From the NCBI RefSeq assembly GCF_002884445.1, contig NZ_KZ614144.1, positions 4,818,094 through 4,882,093 on the forward strand: a stretch of 64,000 nt of DNA, in the 5' to 3' direction. A program made the translations under genes and the position numbers. Positions within the stretch are counted from its first letter, which is position 1; each line of letters opens with the position of its first letter. The notes under the pieces are model-generated. The model had not been told where the DNA came from. It saw only the letters and a list, made by a program, of their open reading frames with translations, and made no database searches. Shown here one piece after another: positions 43,613-53,059 of this stretch. This DNA is from Paenibacillus castaneae. Lineage in GTDB: Bacteria; Bacillota; Bacilli; Paenibacillales; Paenibacillaceae.

Positions 43613-44293
43613 ATGGGTGCATTACAGAATCGAGTCGCTATTATTAGCGGAGCTGGAACTGGGCTTGGCCGAGCTGCTTCTCTATCATTTGCAATGGAGG
43701 GCGCTGATGTCGTTCTGTTAGGAAGACGCAAAGACAAGCTTGAGGAAACAGCATTGGTTGTAAAAGAACGAACGGGAAAAGATTCGCTTATTCTGCAAAC
43801 TGATGTGTCTAATGAGCCGCAGGTACAAAAAGCGATTGAGGCTGCCATTGCGCATTTCGGCCGCATCGATATTATAATGAATAATGCTGCCATACTCGAA
43901 CAGGGTACCGTGCACGAATTATCATCTGAAGAATGGCAAAATCAAATTTCCATTAATTTAACCGGACCATTTCTGCTTACAAAAGCTGTATTGCCAACTA
44001 TGCGCCAAGCAAAATATGGTCGAATCATAAATATAACCTCTGGCCTATCATGGAACGGAGCCGGCGGGTATGCAGCATATAGCGCTGCAAAAGCGGGACT
44101 CGAATCTTTAACGCGCACGCTAGCCGATGAAGAGCATTATCATGGCATACTTGTTAACCTCTACAATCCAGGAACCTTGCGTACCGAAATGCATGCTACA
44201 GGCAAAGACCCAAGCATCGTAACTCCCGATCTCATCCGATTAGCCAGTCTGCCTGTCGGCGGTCCTACTGGAACAATTGTGTCCTATGGATGA
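43613..44293 (+). CDS. SDR-family oxidoreductase
   Basis: 226 residues from the ATG at 43613 (GGAGG seven bases upstream). Cofactor motif SGAGTGLGRA, NNAA near residue 85, and the catalytic YAAYSAAKAGLESL. The protein ends early, at GTIVSYG, so it lacks the last strand and helix that most FabG-like SDRs have. The substrate is unknown. It is alone on its transcript and followed by a strong terminator. Confidence 0.85.
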   Translation: MGALQNRVAIISGAGTGLGRAASLSFAMEGADVVLLGRRKDKLEETALVVKERTGKDSLILQTDVSNEPQVQKAIEAAIAHFGRIDIIMNNAAILEQGTVHELSSEEWQNQISINLTGPFLLTKAVLPTMRQAKYGRIINITSGLSWNGAGGYAAYSAAKAGLESLTRTLADEEHYHGILVNLYNPGTLRTEMHATGKDPSIVTPDLIRLASLPVGGPTGTIVSYG

Positions 44294-44319
44294 GAGGAAA
44301 TAGTTAGAATAATAAATAA

Positions 44320-44373
44320 AACCCGCAGAAGCAAGCACGGCGTATGCCATGACTTGTCCCTGCGGGTTTTTTT
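44320..44373 (+). terminator. Terminator after the SDR gene
   Basis: AACCCGCAG at 44320-44328 pairs with CTGCGGGTT, and the stem is followed by a run of seven T residues (44367-44373). It lies between convergent genes. Confidence 0.8.
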
Positions 44374-44398
44374 GATTAATGGAACTCATTAAGGTGCC

Positions 44399-47185
44399 TT
44401 AACTCTGCTCGATCAGCTCAATCCACTCATTATATTCCGTTTGAAGCTTAGAGTACTCATTCTTTAACTTATGGTGCTGCTCAAGCAGCTCTGTGTGATC
44501 CTCGGCAAGCTTTTCTGCCGAGCGAGCGGCCTCGTCGCGTTCATATTGAAGCTCTTCCGCAGCTCGCGCAGCCTCGTCTCGTTCGAGTGCCAGCTTAGAA
44601 GTGTGCTCCATCAGCTGCTGCTCAGACGCTGCCGCAGCCTCCTGCATGGCACGCTCCATTCGTTCACGGAGCGCCCCTTCCTCTGCTTCCCGCTTCTGCT
44701 TGTCAAGCTCCAGACGCTTCGCCGCTGCGGCTGTTTGCTCCGCTTGCTGCTGCGCAGCTTGTAATTGTTCATTCAGCTCTCGCTCGCGAGCTGCTGCGAT
44801 ATCAAGCTGCTGCTGCGCAATGCGCTCGCGGGCAGCCGTAACCTCAAGCTGCTCTGTCAGTTCTTGCTCCCTTAGTTCTAGCTTGTCCAGCTCGGCTTTG
44901 AACGCTTGCTCTCCCTGTGCCGCAGATGCTGCGATCTGCTCAATCTGCTCTAGCTGAGCTTGCAGCTTATGAATGGTATTCTCATAGTCATGACGCTGTT
45001 GCAGCAGCTGTTCTTCTTGATTGGCATCTTGCTGCATTTGCAGTTCATGATAATGAGCAACGAGCTGCTTCATTTGCTCTTCCTGCCTTACAGCCTGGCG
45101 TTTGCTTTGTTCTTCATTTTGCTCGGCCAGCTGATTATACGTTTCCTCGTAAGAAGCCATCTGCTTCTTCAATTTCTCTTCATTCTCGGCTGCTAGCTGA
45201 TTGAGCTGCTCATCGAACTCTGCAGCCTGCTGCTTGATTTGATCTTCATATTGATTAACGAGCTCATGCAGCTCTTCCTGATCAGCATTCTGCTGCTTAA
45301 ACTTCTCAGCGTATTGGGCTTTCAAATGCGCAAGCTGCTCTTCATGTTTGAGTAATAATTGATCGTAGCGCATGTCTCGCTCAGCGACTGCCCGCTCGTA
45401 GCGCTCGTTGCTTTCAGCTGACAGACCCTTGAACAGCTCATCACTCTCCGCTTCAACAAGCTTAAGCTGCTCTTCGTGCTCTAGGCGCAATGATTCCAGG
45501 CGCTTGCTGCTTTCTTGCTCCATTGCAATAAGCTGCTGCTCATGCTCTTCCTGTAGCAGATCCCGCTGCTTCTCAAGCTCGTCACGCATTGCTGCTTGAT
45601 GTGTCGCTCGATCAATTTCCCGCGCAGACACGAGCTCTTCCTTCTCCAGCTCCACCTGCAGCAGCTGCTCCTCCAGCTCTCTTTGCTGCTGTTCAAGCTG
45701 CAAGGATTTATGCGCCTGAAGCTGCTCCAATTCCTCCGATTCTTTCAAACGCAGCAGTAATTCCGTTGCTCTCTTATCCGCGGCAGACACATGATGGCGC
45801 TCATGAGATAGCTTCTGCTCCAGCTCAGCCATATCCTCAGCCGCTATCCGATTACGCTCTTCCAGCTGCGCCAGCTGATTGCGCATTTCCTCAAGCTCAG
45901 ACGCTGCAAGCTCCAACTCAGCGTCACGCTCTTGATTATGCTGTTCCAGCTGTGCATATGAGGTGCGGAAGGCTTCCTCCTGCTCGATTGCTTGTGAAAG
46001 CTGATCCTCAGCCAGCGCGATGCGCTGCTCCAATGCTTCTTTCTCCATATTCCAGCTTTGAGTAAGCTCTGCTATCTGCCCTTGCAGTCTGCTCCGCTCT
46101 TCAAGCCAGCCATTTCTGCGACGCTCAAGATCAGCGCGGAATGCTTGCTCCTTCTCTGCTGCTTCTGTTTTCCATGCCTTCTCTCTTTCCTCGCTCAAAC
46201 GGCTGTGCTCAAGCGCTGCAGCTTCGGCATTCGCAAGCCAGCTCTGCTCCCGCTCATCCCATCTGCTCTGCCAGCTTTCTGCAAGCTCGGTCAGAAGCGC
46301 ATCCTTCTCAGCCGTAACAGCCGCTATAGCTTCCGTACTGCGTGCAGTCATTGCTGCAAGCTGAGTTTCCTTCTCCTGCATCATTGAATGAATCTGCTCG
46401 TTCTTCGCTCGTTCCAGCTCTGCGAGCTGCTCCTGCTTCTCGCGGCCCAGCTCAGCCTGCTGAGCATCCTTGGCTTGCTGGAGCAGCAGAAGTTCTGCTT
46501 CCTTTTGCTGTTTCAACTCTTCGAGCTGTCTCATATTTTCATCGATGAGTTCATTTCGTTTTGTTTCTTCTTCAAATTTAAGCGCTGACAGCTCCGCTTC
46601 CTTCGCTTGCTTAAATTCAGCTACTTGAGCTTCGTTCTCGCTGCGGAGCTTCGCAATCTGTTCATCCTTCTTATTTCGAAGAGCAGCTATCCGTTCTACA
46701 TTTTCCTGGGTAAGGCGAAGTATGGTTTCCTCTTGAGCCTTCATTGCCTCCGCTGCCGCCGCTTTCTGAGCAGCTGCCTGTTCCGCCGCCAGCCCCAGCA
46801 TATCAGCTAGTTCTGCTTCTGCCTCGGCTTTGGCAGCTTGCAATTGCTCCTCGCCCGCTCGCTTCGTCTCTGTTACTTCTGCTTGCAGCATCGACGTCTG
46901 CTGTGTAAGCTGTTCCAGCTGTGGAAGCATGAGAGCAAGCTTCGCTTCTTCCTCCATCAGCCTTACATTTTCGCGTCGCAGACGGAATACTTCTTCTGTT
47001 ATTTGCACCGCGGAAAGTACAGCAAGCTTCTGCATGTCGAGTCGCGGATACCCTTTCGCCAGCTTCTTCATGCTGTCGTCGATTGCCGTGGCAACCTTTT
47101 TCATATACTCCACATTTGAATGGCCTTTTAGTTTATATTGAACTCCATATATATCAACCGTGACTACCGTTTGTTCAGCATCCAT
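44399..47185 (-). CDS. zapA: ZapA-domain protein with an about 800-residue coiled coil
   Basis: 928 residues from the ATG at 47185 (GGGAGG ten bases upstream; the frame is open to 47284). The first about 90 residues are a normal ZapA: VVTVDIYGVQYKLKGHSN, then KVATAIDDSMKKLAKGYPRLD and KLAVLSAVQITEEV. ZapA bundles FtsZ at the division ring. It is normally 80-110 residues long; here the chain runs on for about 800 residues made almost only of Glu, Gln, Ala, Leu, Lys and Arg, with dense heptads and no other domain. The position next to pheT is the usual zapA position in Bacilli, so this is the native zapA, extended. Confidence 0.88.
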   Translation of the reverse strand: MDAEQTVVTVDIYGVQYKLKGHSNVEYMKKVATAIDDSMKKLAKGYPRLDMQKLAVLSAVQITEEVFRLRRENVRLMEEEAKLALMLPQLEQLTQQTSMLQAEVTETKRAGEEQLQAAKAEAEAELADMLGLAAEQAAAQKAAAAEAMKAQEETILRLTQENVERIAALRNKKDEQIAKLRSENEAQVAEFKQAKEAELSALKFEEETKRNELIDENMRQLEELKQQKEAELLLLQQAKDAQQAELGREKQEQLAELERAKNEQIHSMMQEKETQLAAMTARSTEAIAAVTAEKDALLTELAESWQSRWDEREQSWLANAEAAALEHSRLSEEREKAWKTEAAEKEQAFRADLERRRNGWLEERSRLQGQIAELTQSWNMEKEALEQRIALAEDQLSQAIEQEEAFRTSYAQLEQHNQERDAELELAASELEEMRNQLAQLEERNRIAAEDMAELEQKLSHERHHVSAADKRATELLLRLKESEELEQLQAHKSLQLEQQQRELEEQLLQVELEKEELVSAREIDRATHQAAMRDELEKQRDLLQEEHEQQLIAMEQESSKRLESLRLEHEEQLKLVEAESDELFKGLSAESNERYERAVAERDMRYDQLLLKHEEQLAHLKAQYAEKFKQQNADQEELHELVNQYEDQIKQQAAEFDEQLNQLAAENEEKLKKQMASYEETYNQLAEQNEEQSKRQAVRQEEQMKQLVAHYHELQMQQDANQEEQLLQQRHDYENTIHKLQAQLEQIEQIAASAAQGEQAFKAELDKLELREQELTEQLEVTAARERIAQQQLDIAAARERELNEQLQAAQQQAEQTAAAAKRLELDKQKREAEEGALRERMERAMQEAAAASEQQLMEHTSKLALERDEAARAAEELQYERDEAARSAEKLAEDHTELLEQHHKLKNEYSKLQTEYNEWIELIEQS

Positions 47186-47323
47186 TAAGGCGAATCCTCC
47201 CATTTTCCAAATAGAGCAAGCGAATGCGGCAATCGCATATCCAATGACGGAGCAGCACTCGTTTTTTCGGTAAAATATAAGCATTATTGCAAATAAATAC
47301 GTAATAATGTCTTATATTTGAAG

Positions 47324-47369
47324 AAAAAAAGCCGCATCGTAGCTCACTAGGAACTATTTCGATGCGGCT
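47324..47369 (-). terminator. Terminator of pheST
   Basis: AGCCGCATCG (47330-47339) pairs with CGATGCGGCT (47360-47369). On the minus strand it is followed by TTTTTTTC and lies just after the pheT stop. Confidence 0.85.
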
Positions 47370-47384
47370 CTGAAGGTTTCCTGC

Positions 47385-49826
47385 CTACTTGCGTAATTCT
47401 GCTGCAAAAGATTGTTCTAATTGTGCTACAACTTTCCCATGCAGCTCTGTTACTTCTTCATCTGTCAGTGTACGCTCACCATGACGATAGATAAGCGACA
47501 GCGCGACACTCTTCTTGCCTGCGCCAAGCTTCTCCCCTGTGTACACGTCGAAAATTCGGACAGATTCCAGCAATTCACCTGCAATGCTCCAAACCGAATC
47601 AGTCAGCTTCCCTGCTGCTACTTCTTGATCAACAACCACCGCAATATCCCGCTGCATAGCCGGATAACGAGGAAGCACCTTATATTCAATTTCCGATCCA
47701 GCAAGCTCATAGAGCAGATCAAGACCAATTTCAAGCACATACGTATCGGCAAGATCCTCCTCCAGTTGAAGAGCTGGATGCAGTTGACCCACATAACCGA
47801 TCACTTCCGGTCCTTTCGCCGTATCGATGAGAACAGCTGCTGTTCTGCCTGGGTGGAAGTGCTCCGGCTGTGCCGCTTCGTAATTCACGCTAGCAGTTAG
47901 ACCAAGTGCTGCAAATACGGTCTCCAAAATGCCCTTCGCATCATAAAAATCATACTGAACCGCTTTAGCATTCCATTGTGCCTCAGAGCGATTGCCCGTC
48001 AACAGCGCCGCGAAACGATGCTTCTCCTGTGGTAAATGCGTCAGCTGCTCTTCATCGGTATGGAACACGCTGCCGATTTCAAATAAAGCTGCAGAATCAT
48101 TTTTGCGGTTGCGATTATAAGCTGCTGTTTCCAGAAGCTGTGGAATAAGCGTCTTCCGCAGCACACTGCGGTCTTCGCTCATCGGCATCGCAAGAGATAC
48201 CGCATGAGTGTGCTCCGCTAAGGCAGGGAATAGCTTCGTCCGTGCCGGTCCGGTAAAGGAATAGTTAACAACCTCATGCAAGCCTGCATCGCTAAGACGC
48301 TTGCGCAGCTCGCGGCGAATGGCCTGCGGCTTTGTTAACGAGCCTGGAACGACATCGCCATGAATAAGCGTTGTTGGAATATTGTCGTAGCCGTGCAATC
48401 GAGCAACTTCCTCGATCAGATCAACTGCGCGCGTAATATCGCCACGGCGTGTTGGTACAGCGACTGTGAATACATCGCTATCAGACAGCTCATACCCAAA
48501 GTGCAAGCGGTCAAATATCGTCTGCACCTCCAGTCTGGAAAGCTCGGTGCCCAAATAGCCATTAATTTTATTTAAAGATACAGCTACTTTGGATGGCTGC
48601 GCCTCTGCTGCGGCTGCTTCCACGATACCCTCCGTAACTAGTCCTTCCGCAAGCTCCGCGATTAACGATGCCGCGCGGTCAAGCGCAGGGATTACTCGAT
48701 CCGGATCAACCTCTTTCTCGAAACGAACGCTTGATTCCGAACGAAGTCCAAGCTGACGTGAGGTTTTCCGTACCGTACCGCCGTCAAATTTAGCTGATTC
48801 CAGCAAAATGTTCACGGTCTCGCCAGTAACCTCAGTGCTTGCGCCGCCCATTACGCCCGCAAGCCCGATCGGCTGTACCCCGTCCGTAATAACGAGCATA
48901 TGCGGCTCCAGCTTGCGTTCCTGGTCATCCAAGGTGACAAGCGTTTCGCCGGCATTCGCAAGACGAACATCAATACGTCCGCCTGGAATTTTGTCTGCAT
49001 CGAAAGCATGCAGCGGTTGGCCGTATTCCAGCATAACAAAGTTCGTAACGTCAACAACGTTATTTATAGGGCGCATGCCAGCTGCGATTAATTTATTTTG
49101 CAGCCACAATGGGGATTCGCCAATCTTCACGTGCTTAATATAGCGTGCTGTATAATGCGAGCATTGCTCTGGAGCGCTGACAGTTACAGATACGAGGCTG
49201 TCTGTCCGCACTGAGCTATGATTAATCGTCGCATTCGGCAAACGAACTTCTCGGCCTGTTAAAGCGCCAATCTCGTATGCTACACCGATCATGCTTAGAC
49301 AGTCCGAACGGTTCGGTGTCAGATCTAGCTCAAGCACCTCATCGTCAATGCCAAGCACCTCTACGATCGGCGTGCCTATTTTCGTTGATGCCGGCAGTAC
49401 GAGAATACCTTCCTGCTGATCCTTCGGCAGCATTTTCTCATCTAAGCCAAGCTCCTTCGCCGAGCAAATCATCCCTTGCGATTCAACGCCGCGCAGCTTC
49501 GCACGCTTGATTTTGAAATCACCAGGAAGAACAGCTCCAATTACCGCTACAGGCACCAGCTGGCCCGCATCGACATTTTTGGCGCCGCAAACGATTTGAA
49601 GCTCCTCGCCCGTGCCAACATCAACCTTGCAAACATTCAGCTTATCCGCATCCGGATGCTTTTCCTTCGACTTCACATAACCGACAACAACGCCGGTTAC
49701 CCCTTTGTTGCGAGATTCCACAACATCGATTTCAATGCCGCCGCGCGTCATTTTCTCCGCCAGCTCTGCTCCTGTAAATCCGGACAGATCGATATATTCA
49801 TTTAACCATTTATAGGATACATTCAT
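47385..49826 (-). CDS. pheT: Phenylalanine-tRNA ligase beta subunit
   Basis: 813 residues, the usual bacterial length. MNVSYKWLNEYIDLSG, the tRNA-binding domain with KHPDADKLNVCKVDVG, the B3/B4 editing part (GVMGGASTEV) and the C-terminal anticodon-binding domain (LPRYPAMQRDIAVVV) are in order. With PheS it forms the alpha2-beta2 enzyme that charges tRNA-Phe. It is 24 bases downstream of pheS on a T-box-controlled transcript. Confidence 0.97.
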   Translation of the reverse strand: MNVSYKWLNEYIDLSGFTGAELAEKMTRGGIEIDVVESRNKGVTGVVVGYVKSKEKHPDADKLNVCKVDVGTGEELQIVCGAKNVDAGQLVPVAVIGAVLPGDFKIKRAKLRGVESQGMICSAKELGLDEKMLPKDQQEGILVLPASTKIGTPIVEVLGIDDEVLELDLTPNRSDCLSMIGVAYEIGALTGREVRLPNATINHSSVRTDSLVSVTVSAPEQCSHYTARYIKHVKIGESPLWLQNKLIAAGMRPINNVVDVTNFVMLEYGQPLHAFDADKIPGGRIDVRLANAGETLVTLDDQERKLEPHMLVITDGVQPIGLAGVMGGASTEVTGETVNILLESAKFDGGTVRKTSRQLGLRSESSVRFEKEVDPDRVIPALDRAASLIAELAEGLVTEGIVEAAAAEAQPSKVAVSLNKINGYLGTELSRLEVQTIFDRLHFGYELSDSDVFTVAVPTRRGDITRAVDLIEEVARLHGYDNIPTTLIHGDVVPGSLTKPQAIRRELRKRLSDAGLHEVVNYSFTGPARTKLFPALAEHTHAVSLAMPMSEDRSVLRKTLIPQLLETAAYNRNRKNDSAALFEIGSVFHTDEEQLTHLPQEKHRFAALLTGNRSEAQWNAKAVQYDFYDAKGILETVFAALGLTASVNYEAAQPEHFHPGRTAAVLIDTAKGPEVIGYVGQLHPALQLEEDLADTYVLEIGLDLLYELAGSEIEYKVLPRYPAMQRDIAVVVDQEVAAGKLTDSVWSIAGELLESVRIFDVYTGEKLGAGKKSVALSLIYRHGERTLTDEEVTELHGKVVAQLEQSFAAELRK

Positions 49827-49850
49827 TTTTCTTCTTCCCTTCTCTCTTTG

Positions 49851-50885
49851 CTACATTCTCCCGAACTGGCTTAAGAACCGCAGATCATTCGTATAGAAAT
49901 GACGAATATCGTCAATGCCGTATTTCAACAACGCGATACGCTCCACGCCCATGCCGAAAGCAAAGCCGCTAACCTCTTCTGGATCATAGCCGCCCATTTC
50001 GAGTACCCGCGGGTGAACCATGCCGCAGCCGAGAATTTCGAGCCAGCCCGTATGCTTGCACATCCGGCAGCCTTTGCCGCCGCACTGAACGCAGGTTACG
50101 TCAACCTCAGCACTTGGCTCTGTAAACGGGAAGAAGCTTGGACGAAGTCTAATTTGCGCTTGAGCGCCGAACATTTGTTGCACGAATTGCAGCAGCGTTC
50201 CTTTCAAATCGCTCATTCGGATGTTTTTGCCAATAACAAGGCCTTCGATCTGATTGAATTGGAACGAATGCGTCGCATCGTCATCATCACGGCGATAAAC
50301 CTTACCCGGGCAAATAACTTTAACCGGTGTTTGTCCGTTCATCGCTTTCATCGTACGAACCTGTACAGGCGAGGTATGCGTGCGCATTAGAATATCATCC
50401 GTGACATAGAAAGAATCCTGCATGTCGCGCGCTGGATGGTTTTTTGGAAGGTTCAAAGCCTCGAAGTTATAATAATCCGTCTCAACCTCAGGACCTTCTG
50501 CAATCGTATAGCCAAGGCCGATAAAAATATCCTCGATTTCTTGAGCTACTTTATTGAGGGGATGAATAGCGCCGCTTGGAAGCCCTTTGCCCGGCAAAGT
50601 CACATCCAGCGTTTCCGCTAGCAGACGGTTGTTCGTTTCTGCTTGCTGGAAAGCATCCTGCTTCGAATCGATAACCGACTCAATTGCTGCGCGAACATCA
50701 TTCGCGACTTGGCCGATAACCGGACGTTCTTCAGCGCTTAGCCCGCCCATACCGCGTAAAATCTCAGTCAACGCGCCTTTCTTGCCTAGATACTTAACTC
50801 GCAAATCATTAAGCTGCTGTGGCGTTTCCACATGCTGCAGCTCTTGAAGCGCTTCGCCGCGCAGCCCTTCTAATCTTTCCTTCAT
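49851..50885 (-). CDS. pheS: Phenylalanine-tRNA ligase alpha subunit
   Basis: 344 residues from the ATG at 50885 (GGAGG nine bases before; the frame opens at 50927, inside the leader terminator). The coiled N-terminal arm is followed by the class II motifs: GPEVETDYYNFEALN, HPARDMQDSF, THTSPVQ, FNQIEGLVIG and FAFGMGVERIALLKYG. It binds ATP and phenylalanine. The CVQCGGKGCRMC stretch forms the small zinc-like loop seen in some PheS proteins. Confidence 0.97.
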   Translation of the reverse strand: MKERLEGLRGEALQELQHVETPQQLNDLRVKYLGKKGALTEILRGMGGLSAEERPVIGQVANDVRAAIESVIDSKQDAFQQAETNNRLLAETLDVTLPGKGLPSGAIHPLNKVAQEIEDIFIGLGYTIAEGPEVETDYYNFEALNLPKNHPARDMQDSFYVTDDILMRTHTSPVQVRTMKAMNGQTPVKVICPGKVYRRDDDDATHSFQFNQIEGLVIGKNIRMSDLKGTLLQFVQQMFGAQAQIRLRPSFFPFTEPSAEVDVTCVQCGGKGCRMCKHTGWLEILGCGMVHPRVLEMGGYDPEEVSGFAFGMGVERIALLKYGIDDIRHFYTNDLRFLSQFGRM

Positions 50886-50935
50886 TTCTCTTCGCCTCCA
50901 TATCATCTTCCCTAATTCATGACACAAAATGACAC

Positions 50936-51264
50936 AAAAAAAAGCCCTTTCTCCCTGAAGGGACGAAAGAACCGCGGTACCACCCTAATTTGAATAACAA
51001 GCCTATGCGCTCGCATTGCCATTAACCAAAACCTTGGTTAGCGCATGCTTGAGCATCTGATTGCCATTCCTTTAGCCCCATAACGGCGGGAACCGGACTC
51101 TCCCTACACGCGCCATTGTGCTGCGGCGGTTCAGGCGTCTGCTCCGGAGTGAACTTCGGCAGCCTAATTTCACAAAGACACTCTCAATCAACGGTGTCTT
51201 CTCCCTGTGCGAAAGCACTGCTTACTTTTCTCCATCATCGCTTTGCTACGATTATCAAACATTA
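50936..51264 (-). promoter_or_regulatory. T-box leader of pheST (tRNA-Phe sensing)
   Basis: The minus strand has AGGGTGGTACCGCGGTT (50986-50970), the T-box that pairs with the uncharged tRNA acceptor end, followed by the terminator stem CCCTTCAGGG and a U-run at 50948-50936. The AGTA-type Stem I elements lie near 51215-51235. A GAAGTTCAC loop at 51150-51156 puts a TTC (Phe) specifier at 51151-51153; this choice is tentative. Uncharged tRNA-Phe should stabilise the antiterminator and raise pheST expression. Confidence 0.92.
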
Positions 51265-51270
51265 ATTCTT

Positions 51271-51299
51271 ATTATATGCAAACTGCAGAAGCCTTGCAA
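51271..51299 (-). promoter_or_regulatory. pheST promoter
   Basis: Minus strand TTGCAA (51299-51294), 17-base spacer, TATAAT (51276-51271). The start near 51264 gives a leader of about 380 bases that contains the T-box. The stretch from 51300 to 51472 holds nothing else that I can recognise. Confidence 0.7.
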
Positions 51300-51472
51300 C
51301 AGCAACCATAGTCTTTTCAAGGCAATTGCTTATAAAATGATGAATTCATCAAACAAATAGTACTGTGATTGTTCAATTTGAGCTGCTGCATCCCTCTGCA
51401 ACAATATACTCAAATGGACTTACAGCACCATCCAGCAGCACACCGCACTGCATTTCACACGCAATTGCCGGC

Positions 51473-52180
51473 TCATCTATCAACTAAGCCTTGCTCCACG
51501 GCGTAACGCGTCAATTGTACGCGGTTGTCGAGATGCAGCTTTTGCAATATATTTTTGAGGTGATTTTTGATCGTATGCTCCGAAAGACCAAGCTCGCTCG
51601 CAATTTCGCGGTTTGATGCGCCCGTCGCAACACGCTCAAGCACTTCCTTCTCTCTTTCTGTTAGTGGGGTCGTAATAACCGCCGTTTCTTTATTGAAGGA
51701 GGCCGACCTGCTGCTTGCTTCTCGCTTTGGTGCCTGTGTCTTGCTTGCCGAAAATTCCTGCAGCAAGCGGAAGGCAAGCTCCTTTGACATGGGCGCTTCA
51801 TCGAGGGAGACGGCTCGCAAATATTCCAACCAAGCTGAAGGAGTCAAATTTTTAAGCAAGTAGCCCTGTGCTCCCCGCTTAATAGCCTCGAATAAATGAG
51901 TGATGTCATCGGACACTGTTACCATGACGATCTTTAAGGATGGAAGCAGCAGCTTCAATCGATGCGTAGCTTCCAGGCCTCCCATTCCCGGCATATTAAT
52001 ATCCATTAGTACGAGATCCGGTTTTACATCAGGAATCATGGCTATCGCTTCTTCACCGCTTGCCGCTTCGCCTACAATAATAAAAGATTCGTCATTCATA
52101 ACGATTTCGCGCATGCCTTCACGACCATGCGGATGATCATCGACCAAAAACACGCGTATATGGATCATTTTATGTATCAT
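51473..52180 (-). CDS. NarL/LuxR-type response regulator
   Basis: 235 residues. The receiver domain has phospho-acceptor Asp60 in LVLMDINMPGMGG and a Lys in LLKNLTP. The C-terminal LuxR helix-turn-helix reads LTEREKEVLERVATGASNREI. The ATG overlaps the sensor kinase stop by four bases, so the two form a two-component pair. The target genes are unknown; the CopD-like gene lies just upstream in the same direction. Confidence 0.93.
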   Translation of the reverse strand: MIHKMIHIRVFLVDDHPHGREGMREIVMNDESFIIVGEAASGEEAIAMIPDVKPDLVLMDINMPGMGGLEATHRLKLLLPSLKIVMVTVSDDITHLFEAIKRGAQGYLLKNLTPSAWLEYLRAVSLDEAPMSKELAFRLLQEFSASKTQAPKREASSRSASFNKETAVITTPLTEREKEVLERVATGASNREIASELGLSEHTIKNHLKNILQKLHLDNRVQLTRYAVEQGLVDR

Positions 52181-53034
52181 TTGTCCACGCCCCTTCCTAC
52201 AACTTCAACCTCGGTTCCGTGCGGCAGCCCCTCCTGCAAGGTTAGCTTCCATCCCATTGCAGCTGCTCGCTCCTGCATCATTTTCACGCCATATTTCCCT
52301 TTTTCGTACAGCTTCTCCTCTGAAATGCCTTCTCCATCGTCCTTGATCATACAGCGGAATAAGTCGCTCTCCTCGCCGCTCTTGCTCCCGTCCTCGCTTC
52401 GAATGACAATATGCTCCGCTCTGGCATGCTTCTGCACATTCATAAGCGCTTCCCGCATAATGGCGAGCAGCTCCACCTTCTGTTTGTGTGAAAGCAAGCC
52501 ATCCCGCATATGCCATTCTACGGTAGTCTGAATTCCGCTGGTTTGCTCTATTTCATCGATAAGATGATGAATGCTCTGCATCCATGACAAATCCGCCGGC
52601 AGCGGCGCAGCTTGCAAATTGGCAATGGATTGCCTTACATCATCGTAAACATGGCGCACCGTCTGTCTAAGCTGATCAGTCGTTTGCAGCACGTCCGAAT
52701 TCGTTTGAGCGCGCTCCAATTTATCCAGCTTCACTGAAAGCATGAATAAGGTCTGTGATATACCGTCATGCAGCTCGCGTGCCAGCTGCTCGCGTTCCTC
52801 AAAGGCCGCCTTCAATACGCCTTCGCGTTGAAGTGATTGCTGCATATGCTCCAGCTTGACGAACAATGCCCGCAGCAGCGTAAGCGTAATAAGAAAAACA
52901 AAGACAGGAGCAAGGTAATTGCCAAGATCCATTGAAATATAGGGAAGCAAGAGAGTATGCCGTACATATTCCCATAACCCTATCGTGATCGTCGGAATCC
53001 ATAGGATTAGCCATTTCAGCCATTTATAAGACAT
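52177..53034 (-). CDS. HisKA_3-type sensor histidine kinase
   Basis: 285 residues. Two membrane helices (about 8-24 and 38-60) come first, then the dimerisation box EREQLARELHDGISQTL with phospho-acceptor His89, and the ATP domain with NVQKHARAEHI (N box) and DDGEGISEEKLYEKGKYG (G boxes). There is almost no extracytoplasmic part, so the signal is probably sensed in the membrane or inside the cell. It belongs to the NarX/DesK/LiaS group. Confidence 0.93.
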   Translation of the reverse strand: MSYKWLKWLILWIPTITIGLWEYVRHTLLLPYISMDLGNYLAPVFVFLITLTLLRALFVKLEHMQQSLQREGVLKAAFEEREQLARELHDGISQTLFMLSVKLDKLERAQTNSDVLQTTDQLRQTVRHVYDDVRQSIANLQAAPLPADLSWMQSIHHLIDEIEQTSGIQTTVEWHMRDGLLSHKQKVELLAIMREALMNVQKHARAEHIVIRSEDGSKSGEESDLFRCMIKDDGEGISEEKLYEKGKYGVKMMQERAAAMGWKLTLQEGLPHGTEVEVVGRGVDK

Positions 53035-53059
53035 AAAGGACTAGCCTCCTTCTCTTTGT

